Shown: piece after piece, positions 24,183-30,833 of the stretch
Position numbering within the stretch: the stretch's first letter is position 1
Layout of the letters: every line of letters begins with the position of its first letter
Source: Oscillospiraceae bacterium
GTDB taxonomy: Bacteria; Bacillota; Clostridia; Oscillospirales; CAG-272
NCBI GenBank assembly: GCA_015063855.1
Contig: SVTI01000004.1
Location: 1-49,003 of the forward strand
DNA length: 49,003 nt
Direction: 5' to 3'
Program-made: the position numbers and the translations under genes
The notes under the pieces: generated by a model
The model's database searches: none
What the model was told of the DNA's origin: nothing
The model's input: only the letters and a program-made list of their open reading frames with translations

Positions 24183-25367
24183 TTATAAAATGAATGTTTC
24201 TCTTATATTTCCGCACAGAGACATATTGATAAATGGAGAATTTGTACTTTTACCCTTTAAATAGCTTTTAGAAAAGATAAACTCTGTAGATATCGAAGCA
24301 AGATTGAACGCTCTGCAATCTTTATCAAGATTTTCACTTGCCTTAAGCCCCAATATCCTTGCAGGAGCAAGGTACAGAAGCTCACATAGACGGAAAATAT
24401 CGATATGCCCCGGCAGAAGGAGATAGGTAACCACCGCTGAAAAGCAACTCTGCAGACCTATGGCACCGTACTGCGCTTCGATAATGCTCCTGCCCTTTTC
24501 CTTCTGTGTTCTCGGAGTATGTCCCGAATCGATACAATCGATGGTACCGTCCTTTATTCCTTCTATAACCGCCAAGCGGTCGCTCTCCCCTCTGAGAGGA
24601 GGATAAACCTTTGCGTTAGCCCCTATAAAGAAGATATCATCATCCTTCAATGAAAAGTACACCGGTGAGGTAGAAGCGGTAACCTTAATGCCGTCAGCCT
24701 TGGCACGACGTATAAGCTCAACGCTTCCTGCACAGGATATTCCGCTTATGTGAATACGTGCATCTCTTTCATCGGCTAAAGTAAGACAGTCAAAAATACG
24801 GCGAATCTCCGCTAATACAGGCTCGCAGGGAAGTCCGAGGAGAGACGAGGTACGTCCCTCTGTAACACAGCTGTTGTGATATAACGGATCAGGCTCGGGA
24901 GACAGAAAAATAACCGAACCGTTCTCCGCACTTTCTTTCATAAAATCACGAAGCTCTCTTATATTAAGCCCCTTTGCATATACATAGGGTACGTTTTTAT
25001 CATTTTTATCCGAGCAGATATGAAGCTTACAATAGGAATAGGAATCTTCTATACCCTCGTCCCCCTTACTTTTGACAAGAAGATCGGAATAACCGCCGCT
25101 AAATGCAGAAAGGGATCCTCCCATAACCGTTTCTCTCTCGGGATTGTCGGGGTGATGGATATCTGCAGAGAGATCTATGAATGCAGGAAGAATAAAATCT
25201 CCTTCACCGTCTATGATACGAGAAGCGTTATCGGTTATTCTCTTTGATATTTCGAGAATTTTCCCCTTTTCGTTCTTTTCTCCCTGTACAAAAAGAAGAT
25301 CACAGCTTTCCAGTCTTCTTTTGGAAAGGGAGGGGATACGAACATTTTTTATAAGAATATTACTCAC
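24183..25367 (-). CDS. Dihydroorotase homolog lacking the metal ligands
   Basis: The 394-residue protein follows class I dihydroorotase from end to end. Matches include LPAFIDL (60-66), SSLLGLPCEPVLAEI (174-188), CAGSVELIRRAKADGI (212-227), NAKVYPPLR (251-259) and GTIDCID (274-280). The catalytic positions are changed. The HxH metal pair is Ser67/Asp69, the His of the HVS motif is Gly209, the His of TPHH is Val236 and the Asp of TDHAPH is Gly282. Hydrolase activity is therefore unlikely. Inactive homologs (PyrC') stabilise aspartate transcarbamoylase in some bacteria, but no pyr gene lies nearby. It starts at GTG 25367, overlapping the regulator gene by 8 nt, with GGAG 7 nt upstream. Confidence 0.8.
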   Translation of the reverse strand: MSNILIKNVRIPSLSKRRLESCDLLFVQGEKNEKGKILEISKRITDNASRIIDGEGDFILPAFIDLSADIHHPDNPERETVMGGSLSAFSGGYSDLLVKSKGDEGIEDSYSYCKLHICSDKNDKNVPYVYAKGLNIRELRDFMKESAENGSVIFLSPEPDPLYHNSCVTEGRTSSLLGLPCEPVLAEIRRIFDCLTLADERDARIHISGISCAGSVELIRRAKADGIKVTASTSPVYFSLKDDDIFFIGANAKVYPPLRGESDRLAVIEGIKDGTIDCIDSGHTPRTQKEKGRSIIEAQYGAIGLQSCFSAVVTYLLLPGHIDIFRLCELLYLAPARILGLKASENLDKDCRAFNLASISTEFIFSKSYLKGKSTNSPFINMSLCGNIRETFIL

Positions 25368-25926
25368 CGTTATACTCCTTCATCATATATCCCTTACCAC
25401 GGACGGTAAGAATAAGTCTTATATCAAAGCGTTTATCCAGCTTTTCACGAAGATAATTGATATATACACGCACAAGATTAGGATTATCCTCTGTTTTAAA
25501 CACATTTCGAGATATTTCGAGGGTACTCAGTGCCCTGCCACGACATTCGTAAAGTAAAAGAAGAAGAGAGTGCTCAAGCTCGGAAAACTCTATACGTTCA
25601 TTCTTATATACTGAATAGCATTCCTTTTTGGATACGTATATATCCGTAATATCGCTAATATCAGAACCATTATTCGTATCGATTCGACTTTTTACAAGCT
25701 CTAATAATTCACCGATATCGAAGGGTCGGTGCAGATCCGCATGCTTGTCTCGTGAAAAGGTCAACGCTGAAAAGCCCTGAACAGCATCCATGCTGTCAAG
25801 GTCAATTATTATAAGGTCGGGAAGAGAAGTTCTTCCCACATTTGCGTTATATCCGGCTTCTCTCAATTCAATGCAGAGCATCTCAGCGAAAAGATCATCA
25901 CGGGAAAGAATGTTGACCGTTTTCAT
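25360..25926 (-). CDS. OmpR-type winged-helix regulator with shortened receiver domain
   Basis: The last 95 or so residues form an OmpR/PhoB-type winged helix: IEFSELEHSLLLLLYECRG, LSTLEISRNVF, VRVYINYLREKL and a final LTVRGKGYMM. The N-terminal part resembles a response-regulator receiver (ILSRDDLFAEMLCIELREAG; PDLIIIDLDSM with Asp42; HRPFD). Only 25 residues lie between Asp42 and the Arg67 that replaces the usual Lys, about half the normal distance. The receiver is therefore shortened and probably not phosphorylated. No histidine kinase is adjacent. The ATG at 25926 follows GGGGTG and fits better than the GTG at 25932. Its pairing with the overlapping dihydroorotase homolog suggests a joint function. 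Confidence 0.78.
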   Translation of the reverse strand: MKTVNILSRDDLFAEMLCIELREAGYNANVGRTSLPDLIIIDLDSMDAVQGFSALTFSRDKHADLHRPFDIGELLELVKSRIDTNNGSDISDITDIYVSKKECYSVYKNERIEFSELEHSLLLLLYECRGRALSTLEISRNVFKTEDNPNLVRVYINYLREKLDKRFDIRLILTVRGKGYMMKEYNGE

Positions 25927-25945
25927 ATTCACCCCAGCTTAGTAT

Positions 25946-25973
25946 AAAAGGCCGTCCCAAGGGACAGCCTTTT
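25946..25973 (-). terminator. Terminator after fba
   Basis: An imperfect 13-bp stem with one mismatch (AAAAGGC-GTCCC / GGGAC-GCCTTTT) lies 21 nt after the fba stop, ending in TTTT on the minus strand. The regulator gene begins only 20 nt further on, so readthrough from fba may supply its transcript. Confidence 0.7.
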
Positions 25974-25993
25974 TGTTATATTTTGATCGTAAA

Positions 25994-26953
25994 TTAAAGA
26001 GTGTTCTTGCTGCCGAGAACGTTTTCGATCTTGTGAGCAACCATCTTCTTAACCTCTGCACGAGCTACGGTGAGGTAGGTACGGGGGTCAAATACGCCGG
26101 GCTGCTCGGTAAGAACGCGTCTGATACCTGCGGTCATTGCAAGTCTGATATCCGAGTCGATATTGATCTTACATACTGCAAGGGAAGCAGCTTTTCTGAG
26201 CTGTTCTTCGGGAATACCTACTGCATCGGGGAGCGCACCGCCGATAGAGTTGATCTCCTTAACGTATTCCTGGGGAACGGAGGAAGCACCGTGAAGAACG
26301 ATCGGGAATCCGGGGATCTTCTTCTCGATTTCTTCGAGAATGTCAAAACGGAGCGGAGGGGGAACAAGGATACCCTCTTCGTTTCTTGTGCACTGTGCAG
26401 GTGTGAACTTGTATGCACCGTGGGAGGTACCGATGGAGATAGCGAGAGAGTCAACGCCGGTCTTTGCAACAAACTCCTCAACCTCTTCGGGACGTGTATA
26501 TGTGGAATCCTCAGCAACAACGTCGTCTTCAACGCCTGCAAGTACTCCGAGCTCACCTTCAACAACTACGCCACGCTCGTGAGCGTACTCAACTACCTTC
26601 TTGGTAACAGCAATGTTGTCCTCAAAGGAGTGGTGAGAACCGTCGATCATAACGGAGGTGAAACCGCCGTCGATACAAGCCTTACAAATTTCAAAGTCTG
26701 CACCGTGGTCAAGGTGAAGAGCGAGGTCGATGTCAGCATCCTTAATTGCAGCATTTGCAAGTGCAAGGAGGTATTCCTGCTTAGCGTACTTTCTTGCGCC
26801 TGCGGAAACCTGAAGAACAACGGGAGATCTGAGCTCACCTGCTGCTTCTGTGATTGCCTGAACTATTTCCATGTTATTGATGTTAAAAGCACCGATAGCG
26901 TAGCCGCCTTCATAAGCTTTTTTGAACATCTCTTTTGTTGTAACTAAAGCCAT
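25994..26953 (-). CDS. fba: Class II fructose-1,6-bisphosphate aldolase
   Basis: Fba cleaves fructose 1,6-bisphosphate to dihydroxyacetone phosphate and glyceraldehyde 3-phosphate in glycolysis, using zinc. The 319-residue protein has GAFNINNMEIVQAI, LALHLDHGADFE (catalytic Asp and a metal His), DGSHHSFEDN, EGELG, LAISIGTSHGAYKF and VLHGASSVP, all standard for the class II enzyme. It has its own promoter, an AGGAG ribosome site and a terminator, so it is a separate unit. Codon use is strongly selected, as expected for a glycolytic gene. Confidence 0.96.
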   Translation of the reverse strand: MALVTTKEMFKKAYEGGYAIGAFNINNMEIVQAITEAAGELRSPVVLQVSAGARKYAKQEYLLALANAAIKDADIDLALHLDHGADFEICKACIDGGFTSVMIDGSHHSFEDNIAVTKKVVEYAHERGVVVEGELGVLAGVEDDVVAEDSTYTRPEEVEEFVAKTGVDSLAISIGTSHGAYKFTPAQCTRNEEGILVPPPLRFDILEEIEKKIPGFPIVLHGASSVPQEYVKEINSIGGALPDAVGIPEEQLRKAASLAVCKINIDSDIRLAMTAGIRRVLTEQPGVFDPRTYLTVARAEVKKMVAHKIENVLGSKNTL

Positions 26954-26994
26954 TTTTTCTATCTCCTATAAAATTATTTTTTTCATATAGAATT

Positions 26995-27023
26995 ATTTTA
27001 CTCTTTTTTAGTGAATAAATCAA
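26995..27023 (-). promoter_or_regulatory. Promoter for fba
   Basis: On the minus strand TTGATT, 17-nt spacer, TAAAAT lies about 42 nt before the fba ATG. Confidence 0.65.
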
Positions 27024-27057
27024 GAGTTTTTTTAAAAATATACAATATAGTTATAAA

Positions 27058-27903
27058 TTATCTTCTGAATTGAGAGGCATAACCGCATTTTTTGCAAAGC
27101 TGCTCGCATGCCCTTCTTTTTTCAAAGGAGTTTTTCAGCTCCGCAGCCCTTTTTGAGAAAAGGATATCGGATAAGGACTCGGTAAATATATTTCCAAGGG
27201 TAATGCTTCCCTCGGCATCAAGACAGCAAGGAACAACGTTTCCGTTTGAGAGAACACCTATCTGATCACGAAGTCCGAAGCAGGAGTGATCCTCCCCTTT
27301 ATATTCACCGTCAATATCCGGCCATTCGAAACGTTCTCCCCATTCAAGAAATATTTTTTCTTTTATCTTATAACCCGAATAGATTTCCTTCCATTCGGAA
27401 CCGTCACTGTCAAAGGCTTTGTGCATGGAAGAGATTATCTCGGCATTTCTATCTTCCTCACCGCCGATGTTCCAGAGACGCAGTACGGATATAATACCCT
27501 TGCTCGCCGCCCTCTCACAGAATTCAAAGCAGTCTGCAAGATAATCCTCAAGAGAGATTCCCATAGAATTCACCTCATAACAATGAAGGGATATGCTGAC
27601 CTTATGAAGTGATGGGACAGAAAGGAGAATATCCTGTCTTTTTTTTAAAAGAGTACCGTTGGTGGTAAGTATGACCTTAAATCCAAGCTCATAGGCAATA
27701 TTAAAGAATTTGTCTATATCGGGATGTAAGAGAGGCTCGCCCATGAGATGAAAATACAAATAATCGGCAAAGCCGCGTATCTGCGTTGCAGCATGACGGA
27801 ATTCTTCTTCTGTTACAAACTTTATTTCTCTTTTGGTTCCGTGGCAGAAGCTGCATTTAAGATTGCAGGCATTGGTTATTTCAAAAAATGCTTTGTTCGG
27901 CAT
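27058..27903 (-). CDS. Radical SAM/SPASM domain protein
   Basis: The 281-residue protein carries the radical SAM cluster motif C-x3-C-x2-C at Cys13, Cys17 and Cys20 (ACNLKCSFCHG). LMGEPLLHPD and LTTNGTLL follow as typical later strands. The C-terminal part resembles a SPASM/twitch region: CFGLRDQIGVLSNGNVVPCCLD, a GNIFTESL segment, then CEQLCKKCGY. SPASM enzymes modify peptides, proteins or cofactors, or act as sulfatase maturases. No small precursor peptide gene is visible beside it, so the substrate is unknown. It lies downstream of typA, separated by a hairpin. Confidence 0.85.
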   Translation of the reverse strand: MPNKAFFEITNACNLKCSFCHGTKREIKFVTEEEFRHAATQIRGFADYLYFHLMGEPLLHPDIDKFFNIAYELGFKVILTTNGTLLKKRQDILLSVPSLHKVSISLHCYEVNSMGISLEDYLADCFEFCERAASKGIISVLRLWNIGGEEDRNAEIISSMHKAFDSDGSEWKEIYSGYKIKEKIFLEWGERFEWPDIDGEYKGEDHSCFGLRDQIGVLSNGNVVPCCLDAEGSITLGNIFTESLSDILFSKRAAELKNSFEKRRACEQLCKKCGYASQFRR

Positions 27904-27920
27904 AATATATCCTTTAATTT

Positions 27921-27946
27921 AAAGGGACTGTATCAACAGTCCCTTT
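27921..27946 (-). terminator. Hairpin between typA and the radical SAM gene
   Basis: A perfect 11-bp stem (AAAGGGACTGT / ACAGTCCCTTT) with a 4-nt loop, 10 nt after the typA stop. The T tract is short (TTT then AAATT), so it may only partly terminate and let some transcript into the radical SAM gene. Confidence 0.6.
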
Positions 27947-27955
27947 ATAGTTTAT

Positions 27956-29794
27956 TTAAGCGTTAGCCTTTCTCTTCTTGCTTTCCGCCTTAAGACGAAG
28001 CTCGGTGTTGAGAATAGCTTTACGGAGTCTGATGTTCTCGGGTGTAACCTCAATAAGTTCATCCTCGGTAATAAATTCAATGGATTCCTCAAGACTAAAG
28101 CGAACGGGAGTAACGAGACGTAGAGCCTCATCCGCACCTGCGGAACGAATAGCGGTAAGCTGCTTCTTTTTACAAACGTTAACCGCGATATCACCCTGCT
28201 TGGGATTCTCGCCAACGATCATTCCCTCATATACGGGAGTTGCGGGACCGATGAACATAGAGCCTCTGTCCTGAGCATTGAAAAGACCATAGGAGGTTGA
28301 TTCGCCTGCTTCACTTGCAACAAGCGAGCCCGTATAACGAAGAGGAATATCACCCTGCTTGGGCTTATAGCTGTCAAAGATAGAGTTAATGATACCCTCA
28401 CCTCTGGTATCGGTCAAGAACTGGCTTCTGTATCCGAAGAAGAATCTGGAGGGAATTACGTATTCAAGACGCATACGGTTTCCCTGAGGAGCCATCTCGA
28501 TAAGCTCTGCATGACGGGCACCCAGCTTTTCCATAACAGCACCCATACTTGTTTCGGGAACATCGATAACTACTCTTTCACAGGGCTCACAGAGTACACC
28601 GTCGATCTCCTTCATAAGAACACGGGGAGAGCTTACGCTAAGCTCATAGCCCTCACGACGCATCGTTTCGATAAGGATGGAAAGATGCATCTCTCCTCTG
28701 CCCGAAACTCTGAAGGAATCGGAGGTCTCACCGTCCTCAACACGAAGAGATACGTCCTTAAGAAGCTCCTTGTAGAGTCTTGATCTGATCTGGCGGGAGG
28801 TAACAAACTTACCTTCTCTGCCTGCAAAGGGACTGTCATTTACTGCGAATGTCATTTCAAGTGTAGGTTCGCTGATCTTAACGAAGGGGAGAGCTTCGGG
28901 AGCTGCAAGGGATGTAACCGTATCTCCGATAGTGATATCAGCCGCACCGGAGAAGCATACGATGTCGCCCATCTTTGCTTCTGTTACAGGAACACGGGTA
29001 AGACCGTCAAACTGATAGATAGAAACGATCTTTGTCTTAACGGGAGCCTTATCGGGTGTATGATAGTTGGAGATATAAACCTCCTGATTCTGCTTTATCA
29101 TACCGCGCTCGATACGACCGATACCGATTCTGCCCACGTAATCATTGTAGTCGATAGAGGAAACAAGAAGCTGTAATTCACCCTCATCGTCACCCTCGGG
29201 ACAAGGAATATACTCCATAATGGTATCGAAAAGGGGTTCAAGGTTCACACCTGCCTCATAGGGAGAGAGACTTGCGGTTCCTGCTCTGCCGGAGCAGAAG
29301 AGCATGGGACAATCAAGAGAGACACCTGAGGGATCAAGCTCAAGAAGAAGCTCAAGAACCTCATTCTCAACCTCTTCAAGTCTTGCATCGGGACGGTCGA
29401 TCTTGTTTACAACGACGATAACGGGATGGTTAAGCTCGAGTGCCTTTTGAAGAACGAAGCGTGTCTGAGGCATGGGGCCCTCTGCCGCATCAACAAGAAG
29501 AATAACACCGTTAACCATCTTGAGAATTCTCTCAACCTCACCACCGAAATCGGCGTGACCGGGGGTATCTATAATATTAATTTTTGAATTTTTATAATGA
29601 ACTGCAGTATTCTTCGCAAGAATGGTGATACCTCTTTCTCTTTCAAGAGCATTGGAGTCCATTACACGTTCCTCTGTCTCCTGATTTTCACGGTAAACGC
29701 CGCCCTGCTTCAGCATCTCGTCAACAAGAGTGGTCTTTCCATGGTCAACGTGAGCAATTATTGCCACGTTTCTCAAATCTTCTCTTTTTATCAT
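27956..29794 (-). CDS. typA: Ribosome-associated GTPase TypA/BipA
   Basis: TypA is a translational GTPase related to EF-G that assists ribosome assembly and stress adaptation. The G motifs are all present: AHVDHGKTTL (14-23), RERGITI, DTPGHADF, NKID and the SGRAG-type fifth motif. The C-terminal domains follow in the usual order, and the total length of about 612 residues is normal. The start is ATG 29794, since AGGAG lies 7 nt before it. An ATG at 29812 would precede the ribosome site. The gene stands alone upstream, with a divergent small gene on the other strand. Confidence 0.95.
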   Translation of the reverse strand: MIKREDLRNVAIIAHVDHGKTTLVDEMLKQGGVYRENQETEERVMDSNALERERGITILAKNTAVHYKNSKINIIDTPGHADFGGEVERILKMVNGVILLVDAAEGPMPQTRFVLQKALELNHPVIVVVNKIDRPDARLEEVENEVLELLLELDPSGVSLDCPMLFCSGRAGTASLSPYEAGVNLEPLFDTIMEYIPCPEGDDEGELQLLVSSIDYNDYVGRIGIGRIERGMIKQNQEVYISNYHTPDKAPVKTKIVSIYQFDGLTRVPVTEAKMGDIVCFSGAADITIGDTVTSLAAPEALPFVKISEPTLEMTFAVNDSPFAGREGKFVTSRQIRSRLYKELLKDVSLRVEDGETSDSFRVSGRGEMHLSILIETMRREGYELSVSSPRVLMKEIDGVLCEPCERVVIDVPETSMGAVMEKLGARHAELIEMAPQGNRMRLEYVIPSRFFFGYRSQFLTDTRGEGIINSIFDSYKPKQGDIPLRYTGSLVASEAGESTSYGLFNAQDRGSMFIGPATPVYEGMIVGENPKQGDIAVNVCKKKQLTAIRSAGADEALRLVTPVRFSLEESIEFITEDELIEVTPENIRLRKAILNTELRLKAESKKRKANA

Positions 29795-29903
29795 GCCTTC
29801 ACTCCTAATCATAATTTTTCACAATAATTTATTATATACCCGAAATATGTATATATCTGTGAAATTTCGTGAATATTTTACCTGCTCTGCCTTAAATTCA
29901 GTA

Positions 29904-29932
29904 ATGAAAAATCCTTTGATATATGTTATTAT
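29904..29932 (+). promoter_or_regulatory. Possible promoter for small membrane protein gene
   Basis: ATGAAA, 17-nt spacer, TATTAT with TGT before the -10. It is a moderate match, 24 nt ahead of the start at 29956. Confidence 0.4.
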
Positions 29933-29955
29933 TGAAATATATAAGGAGTGATATT

Positions 29956-30192
29956 ATGAAAAAAATATACAGTTTAAATAAATACAGCGAAAAAATACTT
30001 AATATAGGTCTGAGCATATGTCTGCTTGCCTACTTTGGTATATTTCTTCATCTCTACAATCTGTCCGAGGTAAGAGAAATCAAAGAACAAGAAATTTCTC
30101 TGATGCTTGAAAACATAAATATGAGTATTCTTTTAGTCGTGGTTTTTGCTCTTGTGCTTGATATACATATAAAACGAAATGATCGACAATAG
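29956..30192 (+). CDS. Small two-helix membrane protein
   Basis: No family is recognised. The 78-residue protein has two hydrophobic segments (ILNIGLSICLLAYFGIFLHLY and MSILLVVVFALVLDIHI). They are joined by a charged loop, and the protein ends in a basic tail (KRNDRQ). AAGGAG is 7 nt before the ATG at 29956. The frame can be opened earlier at 29923 but that start has no ribosome site. It lies before the solitary mazF gene, but membrane topology argues against it being the antitoxin. Confidence 0.6.
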   Translation: MKKIYSLNKYSEKILNIGLSICLLAYFGIFLHLYNLSEVREIKEQEISLMLENINMSILLVVVFALVLDIHIKRNDRQ

Positions 30193-30233
30193 GGTACTGC
30201 CTCACATATTTTCAAAAAAATAATAAAATTATA

Positions 30234-30256
30234 TTGGTGGCAAATATTGTCGCCAA
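30234..30256. repeat. Imperfect inverted repeat upstream of mazF
   Basis: TTGGTGGC and GTCGCCAA pair as an 8-bp stem with two G-U pairs around AAATATT. It lies about 80 nt before mazF and might be an operator. No T tract follows. The rest of the 30193-30338 gap shows no gene. Confidence 0.3.
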
Positions 30257-30338
30257 ATAAAAATATATCCCAATGTTTAAAATGCTTCGGGCTGTGGAAA
30301 AATTATAGTGTAATAAAACAAAACGGAGTGTGAAAAGA

Positions 30339-30740
30339 GTGAACAGCATTAAACGAGGAGATATTTATTATGCGGATCTGAGCCCCGTTGTGGGAAGTGA
30401 ACAGGGAGGACTGCGTCCTGTACTTATAGTACAGAACGACGTAGGCAATCGTTACAGTCCAACAGTGATAGCTGCCGCGATCACAAGCCGTATGTCTAAA
30501 AACAAACTCCCTACCCACATAGACGTCAGGTGCTCGGTGGTCGACCGAAATGAGGTAGGACTTTCCTGTGATTCGGTCATACTCCTGGAGCAGGTACGTA
30601 CCATAGATAAAAAAAGGCTTAAGGAGAGAATAGGACATCTTGACGAGAGCATGATGATCAAGGTCAACGAGGCTTTGAGTGTCAGCTTCGGTTTAAGTGT
30701 CCCCGATACCTCATATACGACACCCATAGTAACTGCATAG
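30339..30740 (+). CDS. mazF: MazF/NdoA-type mRNA interferase
   Basis: The protein of about 133 residues closely follows B. subtilis Ndo[63 protein letters not shown] and HLDE. MazF toxins cut single-stranded RNA at short sequences (UACAU in B. subtilis); the target here cannot be predicted. The start is the GTG at 30339, with GGAG 10 nt upstream; a GTG at 30330 lies too close to that site. No antitoxin gene fits in the 146 nt upstream. A terminator follows directly. Confidence 0.92.
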   Translation: MNSIKRGDIYYADLSPVVGSEQGGLRPVLIVQNDVGNRYSPTVIAAAITSRMSKNKLPTHIDVRCSVVDRNEVGLSCDSVILLEQVRTIDKKRLKERIGHLDESMMIKVNEALSVSFGLSVPDTSYTTPIVTA

Positions 30741-30745
30741 AAATC

Positions 30746-30772
30746 AGCCCCGCTTTCAAAAGTGGGGCTTTT
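30746..30772 (+). terminator. Rho-independent terminator after mazF
   Basis: AGCCCC and GGGGCT arms extended by further pairing (GCTTT with AAAGT) form a stable hairpin followed by TTTTC. Confidence 0.75.
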
Positions 30773-30775
30773 CTA

Positions 30776-30804
30776 TTGAAAAATTCCACAAAATATGATA
30801 TTCT
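30776..30804 (+). promoter_or_regulatory. Promoter for SLH surface protein gene
   Basis: TTGAAA, 17-nt spacer, TATTCT with TGA before the -10, 30 nt ahead of the start codon. Confidence 0.55.
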
Positions 30805-30833
30805 AAGATTAACAAAATTCTGTAGGTGAAATT

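Noticed and set aside
25973-26947. 324-codon open frame on the plus strand opposite fba
   Set aside because: It mirrors the codon-biased fba gene, has cysteine-rich low-quality translation, and fba matches a complete known enzyme. It is a shadow frame.
29956-30192. Small gene before mazF as its antitoxin
   Set aside because: It has two membrane helices and a basic tail, with no ribbon-helix-helix or AbrB fold.
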